From Peptoniphilus mikwangii (lineage in GTDB: Bacteria > Bacillota > Clostridia > Tissierellales > Peptoniphilaceae), in NCBI RefSeq assembly GCF_000468535.1, contig NZ_AUQY01000003.1:1-54985 (forward strand): DNA of 54,985 nt, in the 5' to 3' direction. The notes beneath the pieces are model-generated. The model was not told where the DNA came from. It searched no databases and saw nothing but the letters and a program-made list of their open reading frames with translations. Positions 18,599 through 27,042 of the stretch are shown one piece after another. A program made the position numbers and the translations under genes. How positions within the stretch are numbered: position 1 is the first letter of the stretch; the number at the start of each line of letters is the position of its first letter.

Positions 18599-18620
18599 GT
18601 TATGAGATTAATCTCATAAC
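18599..18620 (-). terminator. Terminator after the first NSS transporter
   Basis: A perfect 11-bp palindrome gttatgagatt/aatctcataac touches the transporter stop codon and is followed by a T-rich stretch on the minus strand. Confidence 0.7.
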
Positions 18621-19942
18621 TATCCTATACTTCCTTTAAATAATCCTATTAAATATACTGCAAGTGTAACTCCGCAGTACAAATATTTTAACATGTAATA
18701 ATATCCTTCCCGCACCGGATTTAAACAACCTTTTGATACTTCTTTAAGCACAAACTCTTTACTGCATATCCAAGAAAACATTATTGCCGAAAGAAGCGCA
18801 CCAAACGGAATTATATAAATGCTGACTGCATCCATCCACATTCCAAGTGTGTTCCCATTTTCTATAAATATTCCGACTATAAATCCGATGGATAAAACTA
18901 TACCCACTGATGTCGCTCTTGAAAGTTTAAATTTTTGCTCTATCATTTCAACCGGTGTTTCATATAAATTTATAAGTGATGTTATTCCCGCAAACAATAC
19001 TGCTACAAAAAATATTATTGAAAATATTCTTCCGCCATACATATTTTTAAAAATCTCAGGCATTGTTATGAACATCAATGGCGGTCCGCCTGATGTTTCT
19101 ATCTTATAAGCGTATATAGCAGGAGTTATTACCATTGCTGCAAGAATAGCGGCAGCTGTATCAAAGATTGCAGTAAATTTTGCAGAACGCGGTGCATTCT
19201 CATTATCGTTTAAATATGAACCATATACTACAGTTCCACTCCCCGCAAGAGAAAGCGAGAAAAAAGATTGTCCAAGTGCATAAATCCAAGTTTGTGAATT
19301 TGCAAGTTTAGACCAATCCGGAGTTAATAAATAATTATAACCATCCGCCGCTCCCTCAACCGTTGCAATTTTTATTGCAAGTACGACAAAAAGCACAAAG
19401 AATGCCGGCATCATAATTTTATTTACTTTTTCTATTCCGTTAGATATTCCAAATACCATTATTATAAAACATATTATAATTGCTATTAAGTGCCAAATAA
19501 TAGACCCGAAGAGACCTGCTATAGCTCCGAAATATTCTCCGCTATTAGCAGAATTTAACATTGAACCTGTAAAAGCTCCCAATACAAATCTAATTATCCA
19601 TGCTACTACAACACTATACCCGACGGCTATTCCAAAAGAACCTATTACGGGAATAATACCTATATATTTTCCAACGGAACTTCCTCTTGTCTTTGTAGCT
19701 GCATTAAAAGCTCCAAGCGGTCCTGACTTGAACGCTCTTCCAAGGGACATTTCTTCTATTATTCCTATTCTTCCTATCAATAATACAAAAAGTAAATACG
19801 GAATTAGAAACGCAGCCCCTCCGAATTTATGAACTCTTATCGGAAACATCCAAATATTTCCCATTCCAACCGCCGAACCTATACAAGCTAATATAAAACC
19901 CCATCCTGTATTGAATTTATCTCTGCTGTATTTATTATCCAA
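18620..19942 (-). CDS. Sodium-dependent NSS-family transporter (first copy)
   Basis: About 440 residues with eleven or twelve membrane helices. The family opening WGFILACIGSAVGMGNIWMFP contributes the sodium and substrate sites in helix 1. The helix 6 region SFFSLSLAGSGTVVYGSY is also present. Bacterial NSS proteins import amino acids or amines with sodium. The substrate cannot be read from sequence. The start TTG at 19942 sits behind GGCGGTGAT; another TTG at 19963 has no ribosome site. A paralogue lies at 27043-28359. Confidence 0.9.
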   Translation of the reverse strand: MDNKYSRDKFNTGWGFILACIGSAVGMGNIWMFPIRVHKFGGAAFLIPYLLFVLLIGRIGIIEEMSLGRAFKSGPLGAFNAATKTRGSSVGKYIGIIPVIGSFGIAVGYSVVVAWIIRFVLGAFTGSMLNSANSGEYFGAIAGLFGSIIWHLIAIIICFIIMVFGISNGIEKVNKIMMPAFFVLFVVLAIKIATVEGAADGYNYLLTPDWSKLANSQTWIYALGQSFFSLSLAGSGTVVYGSYLNDNENAPRSAKFTAIFDTAAAILAAMVITPAIYAYKIETSGGPPLMFITMPEIFKNMYGGRIFSIIFFVAVLFAGITSLINLYETPVEMIEQKFKLSRATSVGIVLSIGFIVGIFIENGNTLGMWMDAVSIYIIPFGALLSAIMFSWICSKEFVLKEVSKGCLNPVREGYYYMLKYLYCGVTLAVYLIGLFKGSIG

Positions 19943-19977
19943 AATATCACCGCCCTCAATCAAATTTTATAAATAAT

Positions 19978-20012
19978 AAAAGATTACATTTAAAATATTA
20001 AGTGTAATCTTT
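19978..20012 (-). terminator. Terminator after the isochorismatase-like gene
   Basis: A 13-bp stem aaagattacattt/aagtgtaatcttt (one wobble) with a 9-base loop and T-rich 3' side on the minus strand follows the stop at 20040. Confidence 0.65.
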
Positions 20013-20039
20013 ATTATTATATCAATTTATAGCATTTAA

Positions 20040-20591
20040 TTAAAGTATTAATTTTTGAACTGATTTAAATTCTTCTGTTCCTGCAACCGAATTTAAATCA
20101 AACATAATCGACTCAACATTAGAAAGTACACAACCCATTTCTTTAAGTTGACTCATTGCATTTTTATAATTAAATTTACTTCTTGAGCCTATCGCATCAC
20201 TTGCAATAAAAACTTCATATCCCGCTTTTATTAAATCTCTCGCAGTTAAAAGTACACAAATATGAGCCTCGATTCCACACAACACCACTTGACTTTTTCC
20301 TGAATCAGAAATTTTCTTTTTAAATTCATCATTTAACATGCAACTGAATGATTTCTTTTCTATTTCCTCAGTATCTTTTAAAAATTCTTTTATACTGTTA
20401 TTTGTATATCCAAGTCCCTTAGGATATTGAACAGTTATCATACTGTTGATATTCATGATACTTACCATTTGAGCTAAAATTTTTGAATTTTTAAGTACTT
20501 CTTCTCTGTTATCAATTGCTGCAAGTAACTTATCTTGTATATCTACAAATAAGAATAATGTTTTTTCTCTATCTAAACTAAAATTTTTCAT
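20040..20591 (-). CDS. Isochorismatase-fold cysteine hydrolase
   Basis: This 183-residue protein has the cysteine hydrolase fold. The catalytic triad candidates are Asp in FLFVDIQDKLL (about residue 17), Lys in PKGLGYT, and Cys in VVLCGIEAHICVLLTARDL (about residue 112). The substrate is unknown; relatives cleave amides such as nicotinamide or isochorismate, and many are unassigned. Its ATG overlaps the TGA of the PfkB-like gene by four bases (ATGA), so translation is coupled. It is the third gene of a pgm-pfkB-like-hydrolase run. Confidence 0.82.
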   Translation of the reverse strand: MKNFSLDREKTLFLFVDIQDKLLAAIDNREEVLKNSKILAQMVSIMNINSMITVQYPKGLGYTNNSIKEFLKDTEEIEKKSFSCMLNDEFKKKISDSGKSQVVLCGIEAHICVLLTARDLIKAGYEVFIASDAIGSRSKFNYKNAMSQLKEMGCVLSNVESIMFDLNSVAGTEEFKSVQKLIL

Positions 20592-21499
20592 ATTATCTCC
20601 TTAAGCTCAATTTCCGCCATAATCTTTTTGATATCTGCCATTGTAATCATTCTGAACTTTATAAAATTTTCAATTATTGAAGATGCAATTCCAAGTTTTA
20701 TTGTAGTTTCAAAATCATATTCTCTTTCAATACCAAATGCTATTGCTGCAAGCATTAAATTTTTATTAATTCTTGAAACGGAATATTTTAACTCTTCAAA
20801 ATTCACACCATAACTTTTATTCTTAGTTACTATTACACATCCTTTTTCAGAATTTACTATAATTATTCCCGTACCGCTATCTAAAATTACACCGGCTGCA
20901 CTTACAACTTCCGTCTGAGTTTTTATTTTAAGATTTGTATAATATTCAAGCTGTTCCTTGTCAACTATCATCATATATGGTTTAGAATTTTTTAAATTTT
21001 CAAGTTCAGTAACAACTACTGCAACTTTAATTCCCTCTTTATAACATAATTTTATCAAGCTTTCATATAATTCATCTCTTATGAAACTGTCATTTTGCGG
21101 TATACACACAAATTTTTCAAAAGATATCTCACGAGCAAACATAGTATATAAATTCTCTTCATCTTCTGTTGTGATTCTCGGTAATTTACTACGAACTATT
21201 GTCTTCAAGCTTCTGCTCTTAATTAAAATTTCCTCTGAACTTTCATCTTTGATTTTTATGAAATCATAGTCAGCCTTAACAGCATCAAGGTTTTCTCTAA
21301 TTAAAACTCCATTTTGTCCGCCTAAAAAAGTAATTAATCTCGGTCTATCTCCAAGCTGCATAAGAAATGTAAGCATATCAATTCCATATCCGCTTGCATA
21401 AGTTCTGCTTTCACTATACACATTTTCAGAATTTTTTACAAAGTCGACAACCTTGTAGCTTCTTGTCAATTTAGGATTAAAGTCGCAAAAAACTATCAT
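20588..21499 (-). CDS. PfkB/ribokinase-fold protein, probably catalytically degenerate
   Basis: 303 residues. The N-terminal half follows the phosphofructokinase-B layout (IVFCDFNPKLTRSYKVVDFV, ASGYGIDMLTFLMQLGDRPRLITFLGG). The C-terminal half should carry the GAGD anion-hole motif with the catalytic Asp. At the matching place the protein reads KYSVSRINKNLMLAAIAFG, with no GAGD. It may be a non-catalytic regulator or a diverged kinase. It lies directly after pgm with a GGAGGGA site and is coupled to the hydrolase gene. The family call is from pattern only. Confidence 0.7.
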   Translation of the reverse strand: MIVFCDFNPKLTRSYKVVDFVKNSENVYSESRTYASGYGIDMLTFLMQLGDRPRLITFLGGQNGVLIRENLDAVKADYDFIKIKDESSEEILIKSRSLKTIVRSKLPRITTEDEENLYTMFAREISFEKFVCIPQNDSFIRDELYESLIKLCYKEGIKVAVVVTELENLKNSKPYMMIVDKEQLEYYTNLKIKTQTEVVSAAGVILDSGTGIIIVNSEKGCVIVTKNKSYGVNFEELKYSVSRINKNLMLAAIAFGIEREYDFETTIKLGIASSIIENFIKFRMITMADIKKIMAEIELKEII

Positions 21500-21508
21500 A
21501 GCTCCCTC

Positions 21509-23197
21509 CTATTTTACACTGTATAATTTACTTAAAACATCTTCCTTAATTTCTCCTACTTTATTTTCTGCAACATCTTCTGCAACATCTTTTGCATATA
21601 TATATAATTTTATCTTAGGCTCTGTACCTGACGGTCTTACCGCAAACCATGAACCATCTTCAAGGTGATATATAAGAACATTGGATTTTCCCACATCCTT
21701 ATATCCATTCTTATAATCTATTTCTTCTTTTACCTTCAGTCCTGCAAACTCTTTAAAACCGCTTTCTCTAAAGAATTTCATCATCCTTAAAATTCTCTCT
21801 TTTCCTTCCATTCCGTCAAGTACAATACTCATTAAATGTTCTTTAAAATATCCATATTTCTCATATATTTCGTATAATACATCTACAAGGTTTTTACCCA
21901 TTTTTTTATAATAGGATGCCATTTCAACTATCATCATAGATGATATTACTCCATCTTTATCTCTTACATGATTTCCGAATACATATCCTATACTCTCTTC
22001 ATATCCGAATATAAATTCAGATTCTTTTGATATATCCCACTTATTTGGAAGTGAACAGATATTTTTAAAACCTGTCAATGTTTCATAGCATTTGACGGAC
22101 AAACTTTCCGCTATCGTCTTTCCTAAATCTCCCGTAACTATAGATTTTACTATTGCACCATTTTTAGAAATTAAATTCCTTTGATTTAGTGAATTAAGTA
22201 TATAATACAATAATAATGCTCCCGTTTGATTTCCGTTGAATGCATAATATTCTCCGTCTTTTTGTTTTCCCATAATTGCAACTCTGTCACAGTCCGGATC
22301 TGTTGCTACAATAAGATCTGCATTTATTTTTTTTGCAAGTTCAACCGAATATTTAAATGCTTTAATATCTTCCGGATTAGGATATCCTACTGTTGCAAAT
22401 GTAGGATCGGGATTTTCTTGTTCCGGTACCACATTTATATTTGTAAATCCTCTTTCTCTCAATATATGTCTTACAGGTTTATTTCCCGTTCCATTTAATG
22501 GAGTATATACTACACATATGTCCTTATCTAAATCATCATTAATTCCCTTTGCAAGTGTATCTTTATAATAGCTTTGATCTATAGTATGATCTAATATTTC
22601 AATTAATCCTTTTTCAATTGCTTCATCATAGTCCATTGTAATTACATCTTCAAAGTCAAGATTTTTTATTTCAGATAATATTTCATTTGCTATATCATCT
22701 AATATTTGTGAGCCTTCTTTCCAATAAACTTTATATCCGTTATATTGTTTCGGATTATGACTTGCGGTTACTACAATACCTGAAACCGTCTTTAAATATC
22801 TTACGGCATAAGACAGCATTGGTGTAGGTCTTATATCGTCAAATAAATATGTCTTTATTCCATTAGCTGCAAATACTCTTGCAGCTATTTCTGTAAATTC
22901 CTCCGACATAAATCTGACATCATGAGCTATTACAATTCCTCTCTTAACCGCTTCTTCACCGTGATTTTTAATTGTATTTGCAAGCCCTTGAGATGCTCTT
23001 GCTATAACATACTCATTCATTCTGTTAGTTCCTGCCCCTACAATACCTCTAAGACCTGCTGTCCCAAATTCAAGATCTTGATAAAATCTATCTTCAAGTT
23101 CTGTTTCATCTTTAATACTTCTTATCTCTTCTTTTGATTCTTCACTTATCACTTGACTATTTAGCCAAGCATTCATTCTTTCTTTATACATTTTCAT
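21509..23197 (-). CDS. Phosphoglucomutase/phosphomannomutase family enzyme
   Basis: This 562-residue alpha-D-phosphohexomutase interconverts hexose 1- and 6-phosphates, feeding cell-envelope sugars or glycogen. All four domains are recognisable. The active-site serine is in VVTASHNPKQYNGYK (about residue 143), the metal loop in VATDPDCDRV (about residue 305), the sugar loop in FGYEESIGY, and the phosphate loop in VRPSGTEPKIK near the end. The length fits the PgcA-type enzymes of Firmicutes. ATGs at 23197 and 23191 are both possible starts. The gene overlaps the end of ybaK by 14 bases. Confidence 0.93.
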   Translation of the reverse strand: MKMYKERMNAWLNSQVISEESKEEIRSIKDETELEDRFYQDLEFGTAGLRGIVGAGTNRMNEYVIARASQGLANTIKNHGEEAVKRGIVIAHDVRFMSEEFTEIAARVFAANGIKTYLFDDIRPTPMLSYAVRYLKTVSGIVVTASHNPKQYNGYKVYWKEGSQILDDIANEILSEIKNLDFEDVITMDYDEAIEKGLIEILDHTIDQSYYKDTLAKGINDDLDKDICVVYTPLNGTGNKPVRHILRERGFTNINVVPEQENPDPTFATVGYPNPEDIKAFKYSVELAKKINADLIVATDPDCDRVAIMGKQKDGEYYAFNGNQTGALLLYYILNSLNQRNLISKNGAIVKSIVTGDLGKTIAESLSVKCYETLTGFKNICSLPNKWDISKESEFIFGYEESIGYVFGNHVRDKDGVISSMMIVEMASYYKKMGKNLVDVLYEIYEKYGYFKEHLMSIVLDGMEGKERILRMMKFFRESGFKEFAGLKVKEEIDYKNGYKDVGKSNVLIYHLEDGSWFAVRPSGTEPKIKLYIYAKDVAEDVAENKVGEIKEDVLSKLYSVK

Positions 23198-23663
23198 CTT
23201 CCTTTGTTAAATCTTCAAATTTTGCATCTATAAGCTTCATTAAATCAGCCGGTTTTAACTTCACTTGCATACCTATCTTACCTCCGCTTACATAGATATA
23301 TTCTCTATCCTCAGCAGTTATATCTAGGTAAGTTTTAAACTGCTTCTTCATACCGATGGGAGAACAACCGCCATGTATATATCCTGTAGTCTTTAACAAA
23401 TCTCTACTATGTAGCATTTCTATTTTCTTTTCTCCGCTTATGCATGCAGCCTTTTTTAAATCAAGTTCACATGCAACAGGTATTACAAATACATAATGTT
23501 CATTTTTAGAAACTGTTACCAATGTTTTATATACACATTCAACAGGCTCTCCAAGTGAACTTGCAACCTCTACCCCCGAAATTCCTCCATCAATAGAATA
23601 TTCAACTATGTCATATTCAACTTTATTGCTATCCAAAATTCTCACTGCATTAGTTTTTTTCAT
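23184..23663 (-). CDS. ybaK: YbaK/EbsC family Cys-tRNA(Pro)-type deacylase
   Basis: This 159-residue member of the YbaK/ProX editing family hydrolyses Cys wrongly loaded on tRNA-Pro. Family features include the conserved Lys in CVYKTLVT and the C-terminal GGCSPIGMKKQF and YVSGGKIGMQVKL segments. The start at 23663 has GGAGG upstream; the longer frame to 23732 would run across the znu terminator and is rejected. It overlaps the pgm start by 14 bases. Confidence 0.88.
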   Translation of the reverse strand: MKKTNAVRILDSNKVEYDIVEYSIDGGISGVEVASSLGEPVECVYKTLVTVSKNEHYVFVIPVACELDLKKAACISGEKKIEMLHSRDLLKTTGYIHGGCSPIGMKKQFKTYLDITAEDREYIYVSGGKIGMQVKLKPADLMKLIDAKFEDLTKEDENV

Positions 23664-23677
23664 ATTTTCCTCCAAAA

Positions 23678-23708
23678 AAAATGAAGTATAGAATATATAC
23701 TTCATTTT
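23678..23708 (-). terminator. Terminator of the znuABC operon
   Basis: A perfect 13-bp stem aaaatgaagtata/tatacttcatttt with a 5-base loop is followed by an eight-T run on the minus strand. It lies just after znuB. Confidence 0.88.
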
Positions 23709-23728
23709 ACAACATATTATAAACTTTT

Positions 23729-24535
23729 TCATCTTTTTTTACTTATTCTGCCGCTAAATGCCAAAATAACAAGAAGTGTAATTACTCCAATTAAAACTAT
23801 GGTACCTCCCGGTTTTAATCCTAAATAAAAGGATATTACAAGCCCTGACATTGTAAATAGAACTCCAAATAATGACGAAATTATTATAGTTTTAAAATAT
23901 CCAACCTCAAATTTCATAGCACATGCTACCGGTACAACCATTAGAGATGAAATTATAAGTATACCTACCGTCTTGGCGGCAACAGAAATTGTAATTGCAA
24001 TTAATATCATAAATATAGTATTAACTCTATCCACATCTATTCCTGAAAGTCTTGCGCTGGTTTCATCAAACGATATGTGCATAAGATCTCTATATAAATA
24101 TAAAAATGTAAAAAATACAACTATTGAGATAATTATTATAAGATAAAATTCAACAGGAGATATGGCAATTATGCTACCAAATAAAAAGGACTCAAAATTT
24201 GCAGCTTTCTTAACAAAACCTGAAAGAATTGATGCAAGTCCAATTCCTGTCGACATAATAATTGCTGTTGAAATTTCTTGATAACTCGGAAATTTTTTTC
24301 TTATATATTCAAGCATAAGTCCTGCAAAAATACATGTTACTACTGCACCTAAAGTTGGTGTGATTCCACTTATAAGACCAATCATAACACCTGCCAGAGA
24401 AACATGAGATAATGCATCTCCGATTACAGATATTTTTTTATTCACTATTACGATTCCCATAAATGGTATTATTATCGAAAGTACAAATCCTACAAGCATG
24501 GCTTTAATCATGTATGAATATCTGAAAATCTCCAT
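23729..24535 (-). CDS. znuB: Zinc ABC transporter, permease
   Basis: This 268-residue ABC-3 family permease has about eight membrane helices. Family segments visible are SVIGDALSHVSLAGVMIG (about residues 35-52) and VGILIISSLMVVPVACA. It forms the membrane channel of the zinc (possibly manganese) importer with ZnuA and ZnuC. The start is the ATG at 24535, which shares its A with the TAA of znuC; GAGGTG precedes it at good spacing. It is the last gene of the operon. Confidence 0.9.
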   Translation of the reverse strand: MEIFRYSYMIKAMLVGFVLSIIIPFMGIVIVNKKISVIGDALSHVSLAGVMIGLISGITPTLGAVVTCIFAGLMLEYIRKKFPSYQEISTAIIMSTGIGLASILSGFVKKAANFESFLFGSIIAISPVEFYLIIIISIVVFFTFLYLYRDLMHISFDETSARLSGIDVDRVNTIFMILIAITISVAAKTVGILIISSLMVVPVACAMKFEVGYFKTIIISSLFGVLFTMSGLVISFYLGLKPGGTIVLIGVITLLVILAFSGRISKKR

Positions 24536-25200
24536 TATTTGCACCTCTCAATTCTACCGTCAAAAAGCTTATATAATTTACTTATATAATTTTCAATATC
24601 CGATAATTCATGAGTAATCATAAGTATTGTTATTCCGTGAGCCACATTTAAATGATGCAATAGACTAAATAATTTCTGTCTTGTTTCAAAATCTATCCCA
24701 TTAGTAGGTTCATCCAAAATCAAAAAACTTGGATTTGAAACAAGTGCTTTTGCAATTAAGACGCGTTGTCTTTGTCCGCCGGAAAGCTGATAATAAAGTG
24801 AGTTTATTTCATCTTCCATTCCAACTTGCAACAATGCATCAAGAACTTTATCCTTATAATTACACTTAAAGACTTTAAATCCTCTTGTTTCATCATGCAA
24901 TGATAATGAAACGAGTTCGCCAACAGTAATTGGAAAAGTATAACTCGAACCAATTCCAAGTTGCGGAACATATCCAACATCTCTATATCCCAATTTTTCA
25001 TTTAAAAATAAATCCACTCTACCATCATTTGGACTTAGCTGTCCTAAAATAAGTTTAATCAAAGTGGATTTTCCGGCTCCATTTGGCCCGACAAGAGCAA
25101 CAAAATCACCCTTGTCGACTTCAAAATTCACATTATTAAAAATTTTTTCTCTGTTATATCCAAAACTCAAATTAGATACATTAAGAATTACATCATTCAC
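24535..25200 (-). CDS. znuC: Zinc ABC transporter, ATP-binding subunit
   Basis: This 221-residue ABC ATPase drives the importer. Walker A GPNGAGKST is at about residues 38-46, the signature is LSGGQRQRV, and Walker B is FLILDEPTNGID. It matches metal-importer ATPases (ZnuC/MntB type). Its ATG overlaps the znuA stop by one base, and znuB starts on its own stop codon. All three genes are therefore tightly coupled. Confidence 0.92.
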   Translation of the reverse strand: MNDVILNVSNLSFGYNREKIFNNVNFEVDKGDFVALVGPNGAGKSTLIKLILGQLSPNDGRVDLFLNEKLGYRDVGYVPQLGIGSSYTFPITVGELVSLSLHDETRGFKVFKCNYKDKVLDALLQVGMEDEINSLYYQLSGGQRQRVLIAKALVSNPSFLILDEPTNGIDFETRQKLFSLLHHLNVAHGITILMITHELSDIENYISKLYKLFDGRIERCK

Positions 25201-26216
25201 TATTTTAAAGCCTCAACTAACTTTTCTAAATTAGACTTCATTATTGAAACATAATCCGCTTTTGCTTCAATTTCTTCTTCAGAAAGAGCTTCTAACGGAC
25301 TTAAGACCACTGTCTTTGCGCCTGTTTCAGCAGCAATGGTATCAGCAACCTTAGGCTCAATTAATTCTTCCGTAAAAATCGTATTTATTCCCTTTTCTCT
25401 CACAAACTCAATAATTTGCGCCATAGTTTTTGCATCAGGTTCAGACTCGGCATTAACTCCTTCAATACCAACTTGCTCAAGACCATACTCATGACATAAA
25501 TATCCATAAGCTTCATGAGAAACTACAATAGTCCTATTTGGAACTTTTGCAAGTTCTTCTGCATAAAGCTTATCTAATTGTTCAAATTCAGCCTTATATT
25601 TTTCAAGATTTGCATTATAGTATTGTGCATTTCCAGGATCCTTCTCAGAAAATGCTTTTGCTATATTTTCAAGTTCAATTATTGCATTTTTAGGAGAAAT
25701 CCAAACATGTGGATCAAGTCCGTGTTCATGTTCTTCTTCATGGTGATGGTTATGCTCTTTTGCTTCTTCATGTTCTTCATGATGATGATTATGCTCTTCT
25801 ACTTCTTCATGTTCTTCATGATGATGATGTTGCCCTTCAATTAACTCTATTCTATCACTTGCCTCAACAACAGCTAAGTCCTTGTTATTAACAGAAGATA
25901 ACACATCATCTGTCCATGACTCAAGTCCAGCTCCATTATAAATGAAAACATCCGCATTTTCAAGTTTCTTTATATCATCTTGACTAGGCTCCCAATCATG
26001 AGGTTCTTGTCCGTTAGGTATTACAAGATTTAAATCTATCTTATCTCCACCAATCTTATCTGCAAAATCATACATAGGGTATATAGAAGCATATACCTTT
26101 AATTTACCTTCAGTTTCTTCATCAGTCTTATTATTTTTATCTCCAACATTGCCACATCCGACAGTAAATACAATAAGCACTATAATTATTGAAAACAATT
26201 TTAATTTTCTATTCAT
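25200..26216 (-). CDS. znuA: Zinc-binding lipoprotein of the Znu importer, with His-rich loop
   Basis: This 338-residue cluster A-I solute-binding protein starts with a lipoprotein signal peptide (lipobox FTVGC, cysteine near residue 21). Metal ligands are visible in EPHDWEPS, LDPHVWISP, VVSHEAYGY and FTEELIEPK. Residues about 130-168 form a His/Glu-rich loop built of two 13-residue tandem copies (HHHEEHEEVEEHN, then HHHEEHEEAKEHN) plus a partial copy. Such loops mark zinc-type rather than manganese-type binders. It is the first gene of znuACB and lies opposite the Fur-family gene. Confidence 0.93.
   Translation of the reverse strand: MNRKLKLFSIIIVLIVFTVGCGNVGDKNNKTDEETEGKLKVYASIYPMYDFADKIGGDKIDLNLVIPNGQEPHDWEPSQDDIKKLENADVFIYNGAGLESWTDDVLSSVNNKDLAVVEASDRIELIEGQHHHHEEHEEVEEHNHHHEEHEEAKEHNHHHEEEHEHGLDPHVWISPKNAIIELENIAKAFSEKDPGNAQYYNANLEKYKAEFEQLDKLYAEELAKVPNRTIVVSHEAYGYLCHEYGLEQVGIEGVNAESEPDAKTMAQIIEFVREKGINTIFTEELIEPKVADTIAAETGAKTVVLSPLEALSEEEIEAKADYVSIMKSNLEKLVEALK
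25739..25830. repeat. 39-bp tandem repeat coding the ZnuA His-rich loop
   Basis: Imperfect tandem copies of a 39-bp unit, each containing tcttcatgttcttcatgatg or a close variant, encode the repeated 13-residue His/Glu unit of ZnuA. Repeat number could vary between strains by slippage without breaking the frame. Confidence 0.75.
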
Positions 26217-26238
26217 CTTTCTTCCTCCTTAATATAAA

Positions 26239-26253
26239 TAATAATCATTCTTA
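26239..26253. promoter_or_regulatory. Candidate Zur operator (7-1-7 dyad)
   Basis: TAATAATcATTcTTA is a 7-1-7 inverted repeat, with six of seven pairs matching. This is the shape of Fur-family boxes. It lies just downstream of the predicted znuA transcription start, where a bound repressor would block transcription. AT-richness makes chance matches possible. Confidence 0.55.
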
Positions 26254-26270
26254 AATTGTTTGCTTTTATA

Positions 26271-26299
26271 ATTCTACCTTTTATTTAAATTATTGTAAA
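26271..26299 (-). promoter_or_regulatory. Promoter of znuACB
   Basis: On the minus strand TTTACA (26299-26294) and TAGAAT (26276-26271) are separated by 17 bases. The predicted start would lie just before the Zur-like dyad at 26239-26253. Confidence 0.55.
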
Positions 26300-26309
26300 G
26301 AGTATTTTT

Positions 26310-26326
26310 TAATAAGTTAATTATTA
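26310..26326. promoter_or_regulatory. Second Fur-type dyad, beside the Fur-family gene's promoter
   Basis: TAATAAGT-T-AATTATTA is an inverted repeat with seven of eight pairs. It lies upstream of the TATAAT (26350-26355) that precedes the Fur-family gene. It may serve in autoregulation. Confidence 0.35.
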
Positions 26327-26349
26327 TTTATATTTTCATATTTCTATCG

Positions 26350-26355
26350 TATAAT
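26350..26355 (+). promoter_or_regulatory. -10 box of the Fur-family gene
   Basis: A consensus TATAAT lies 20 bases before the ATG at 26375, whose ribosome site is GAGGTG. The -35 region (TTTATA, 16 bases upstream) is weak. Confidence 0.5.
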
Positions 26356-26374
26356 AGTCAAAAGAGGTGTTTTT

Positions 26375-26782
26375 ATGGAAAAATTGTTGAAGAAACATAA
26401 CTTAAAGATTACTAAGGGTAGAGTTGAAATCCTAAAGTTATTAAGTAAATGTAATAATGCAATTTCTGCTGATGAAGTCTACTCAAAAATACCACATTCA
26501 AGTTGTAGAAGTATTGCAACAGTATATAGAATACTTAATCAGCTTGCAGATTTGGGTATCTTAAGAAAAACTTTACAACAAAACGGTATATGCTATTATG
26601 AAATGCACACTCATTCTCATAAACATTACATAGTTTGTACAAAATGCGGTGAAATAGAACCTATTTCAGAATGTCCAATGGAACCGTTTGAAAAAGAAGT
26701 ATCAAGTACTACAGGTTATAAGGTTACAGGTCATAGCATAGAATTAAAAGGTATATGCCCTAAATGTCAAGACATAAAATAA
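26375..26782 (+). CDS. zur: Fur-family regulator, probably the zinc repressor Zur
   Basis: This 135-residue protein has a winged helix at residues 1-80 (LKITKGRVEILKLL, SIATVYRILNQLADLGILRK). The metal-binding dimerisation domain has the HTHSHKHY cluster and two CxxC structural zinc pairs (CTKC near residue 88, CPKC near the end). Divergent placement from znuACB with a Fur-type dyad between them favours Zur over Fur or PerR. The assignment rests on context. It is the only plus-strand gene for more than 20 kb on either side. Confidence 0.85.
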   Translation: MEKLLKKHNLKITKGRVEILKLLSKCNNAISADEVYSKIPHSSCRSIATVYRILNQLADLGILRKTLQQNGICYYEMHTHSHKHYIVCTKCGEIEPISECPMEPFEKEVSSTTGYKVTGHSIELKGICPKCQDIK

Positions 26783-26791
26783 GAAATTAAC

Positions 26792-26814
26792 AAGGACGCT
26801 ATAGAAGCGTCCTT
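26792..26814 (+). terminator. Terminator after the Fur-family gene
   Basis: A perfect 9-bp stem aaggacgct/agcgtcctt with a 5-base loop is followed by a moderately T-rich stretch on the plus strand. Confidence 0.7.
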
Positions 26815-26911
26815 ACTTATTTATTACAATTATTGATAATATATTAAATACTTAATAAATTAATCTTTGTTTGAAATCTTTTCCCTATATTTTCATTTTG
26901 AACAATAAAAA

Positions 26912-26956
26912 ACTCCATAAGTAGTTTTGGTTATTTATCTTGTCTACTTATGGAGT
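26912..26956 (-). terminator. Terminator after the second NSS transporter
   Basis: A perfect 13-bp stem actccataagtag/ctacttatggagt with a 19-base loop is followed by TTTTTATTG on the minus strand. The gap 26815-27042 otherwise shows no gene. Confidence 0.75.
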
Positions 26957-27042
26957 ATCATATCAATTTGACTTACTGTTTCTTAAATCACAATATAATA
27001 TTTCTTTTAATTTTTAAGTTCAAAATTTAAATTGTTTCCATA

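Noticed and set aside
25739-25830. Short tandem repeats as a CRISPR or minisatellite locus
   Set aside because: The 39-bp units are in frame inside ZnuA and have no spacers; they encode the His-rich loop.
25578-25844. Plus-strand frame rich in Met, Phe and His opposite znuA
   Set aside because: Its composition is the reverse reading of the ZnuA His/Glu repeat; no ribosome site or family match.
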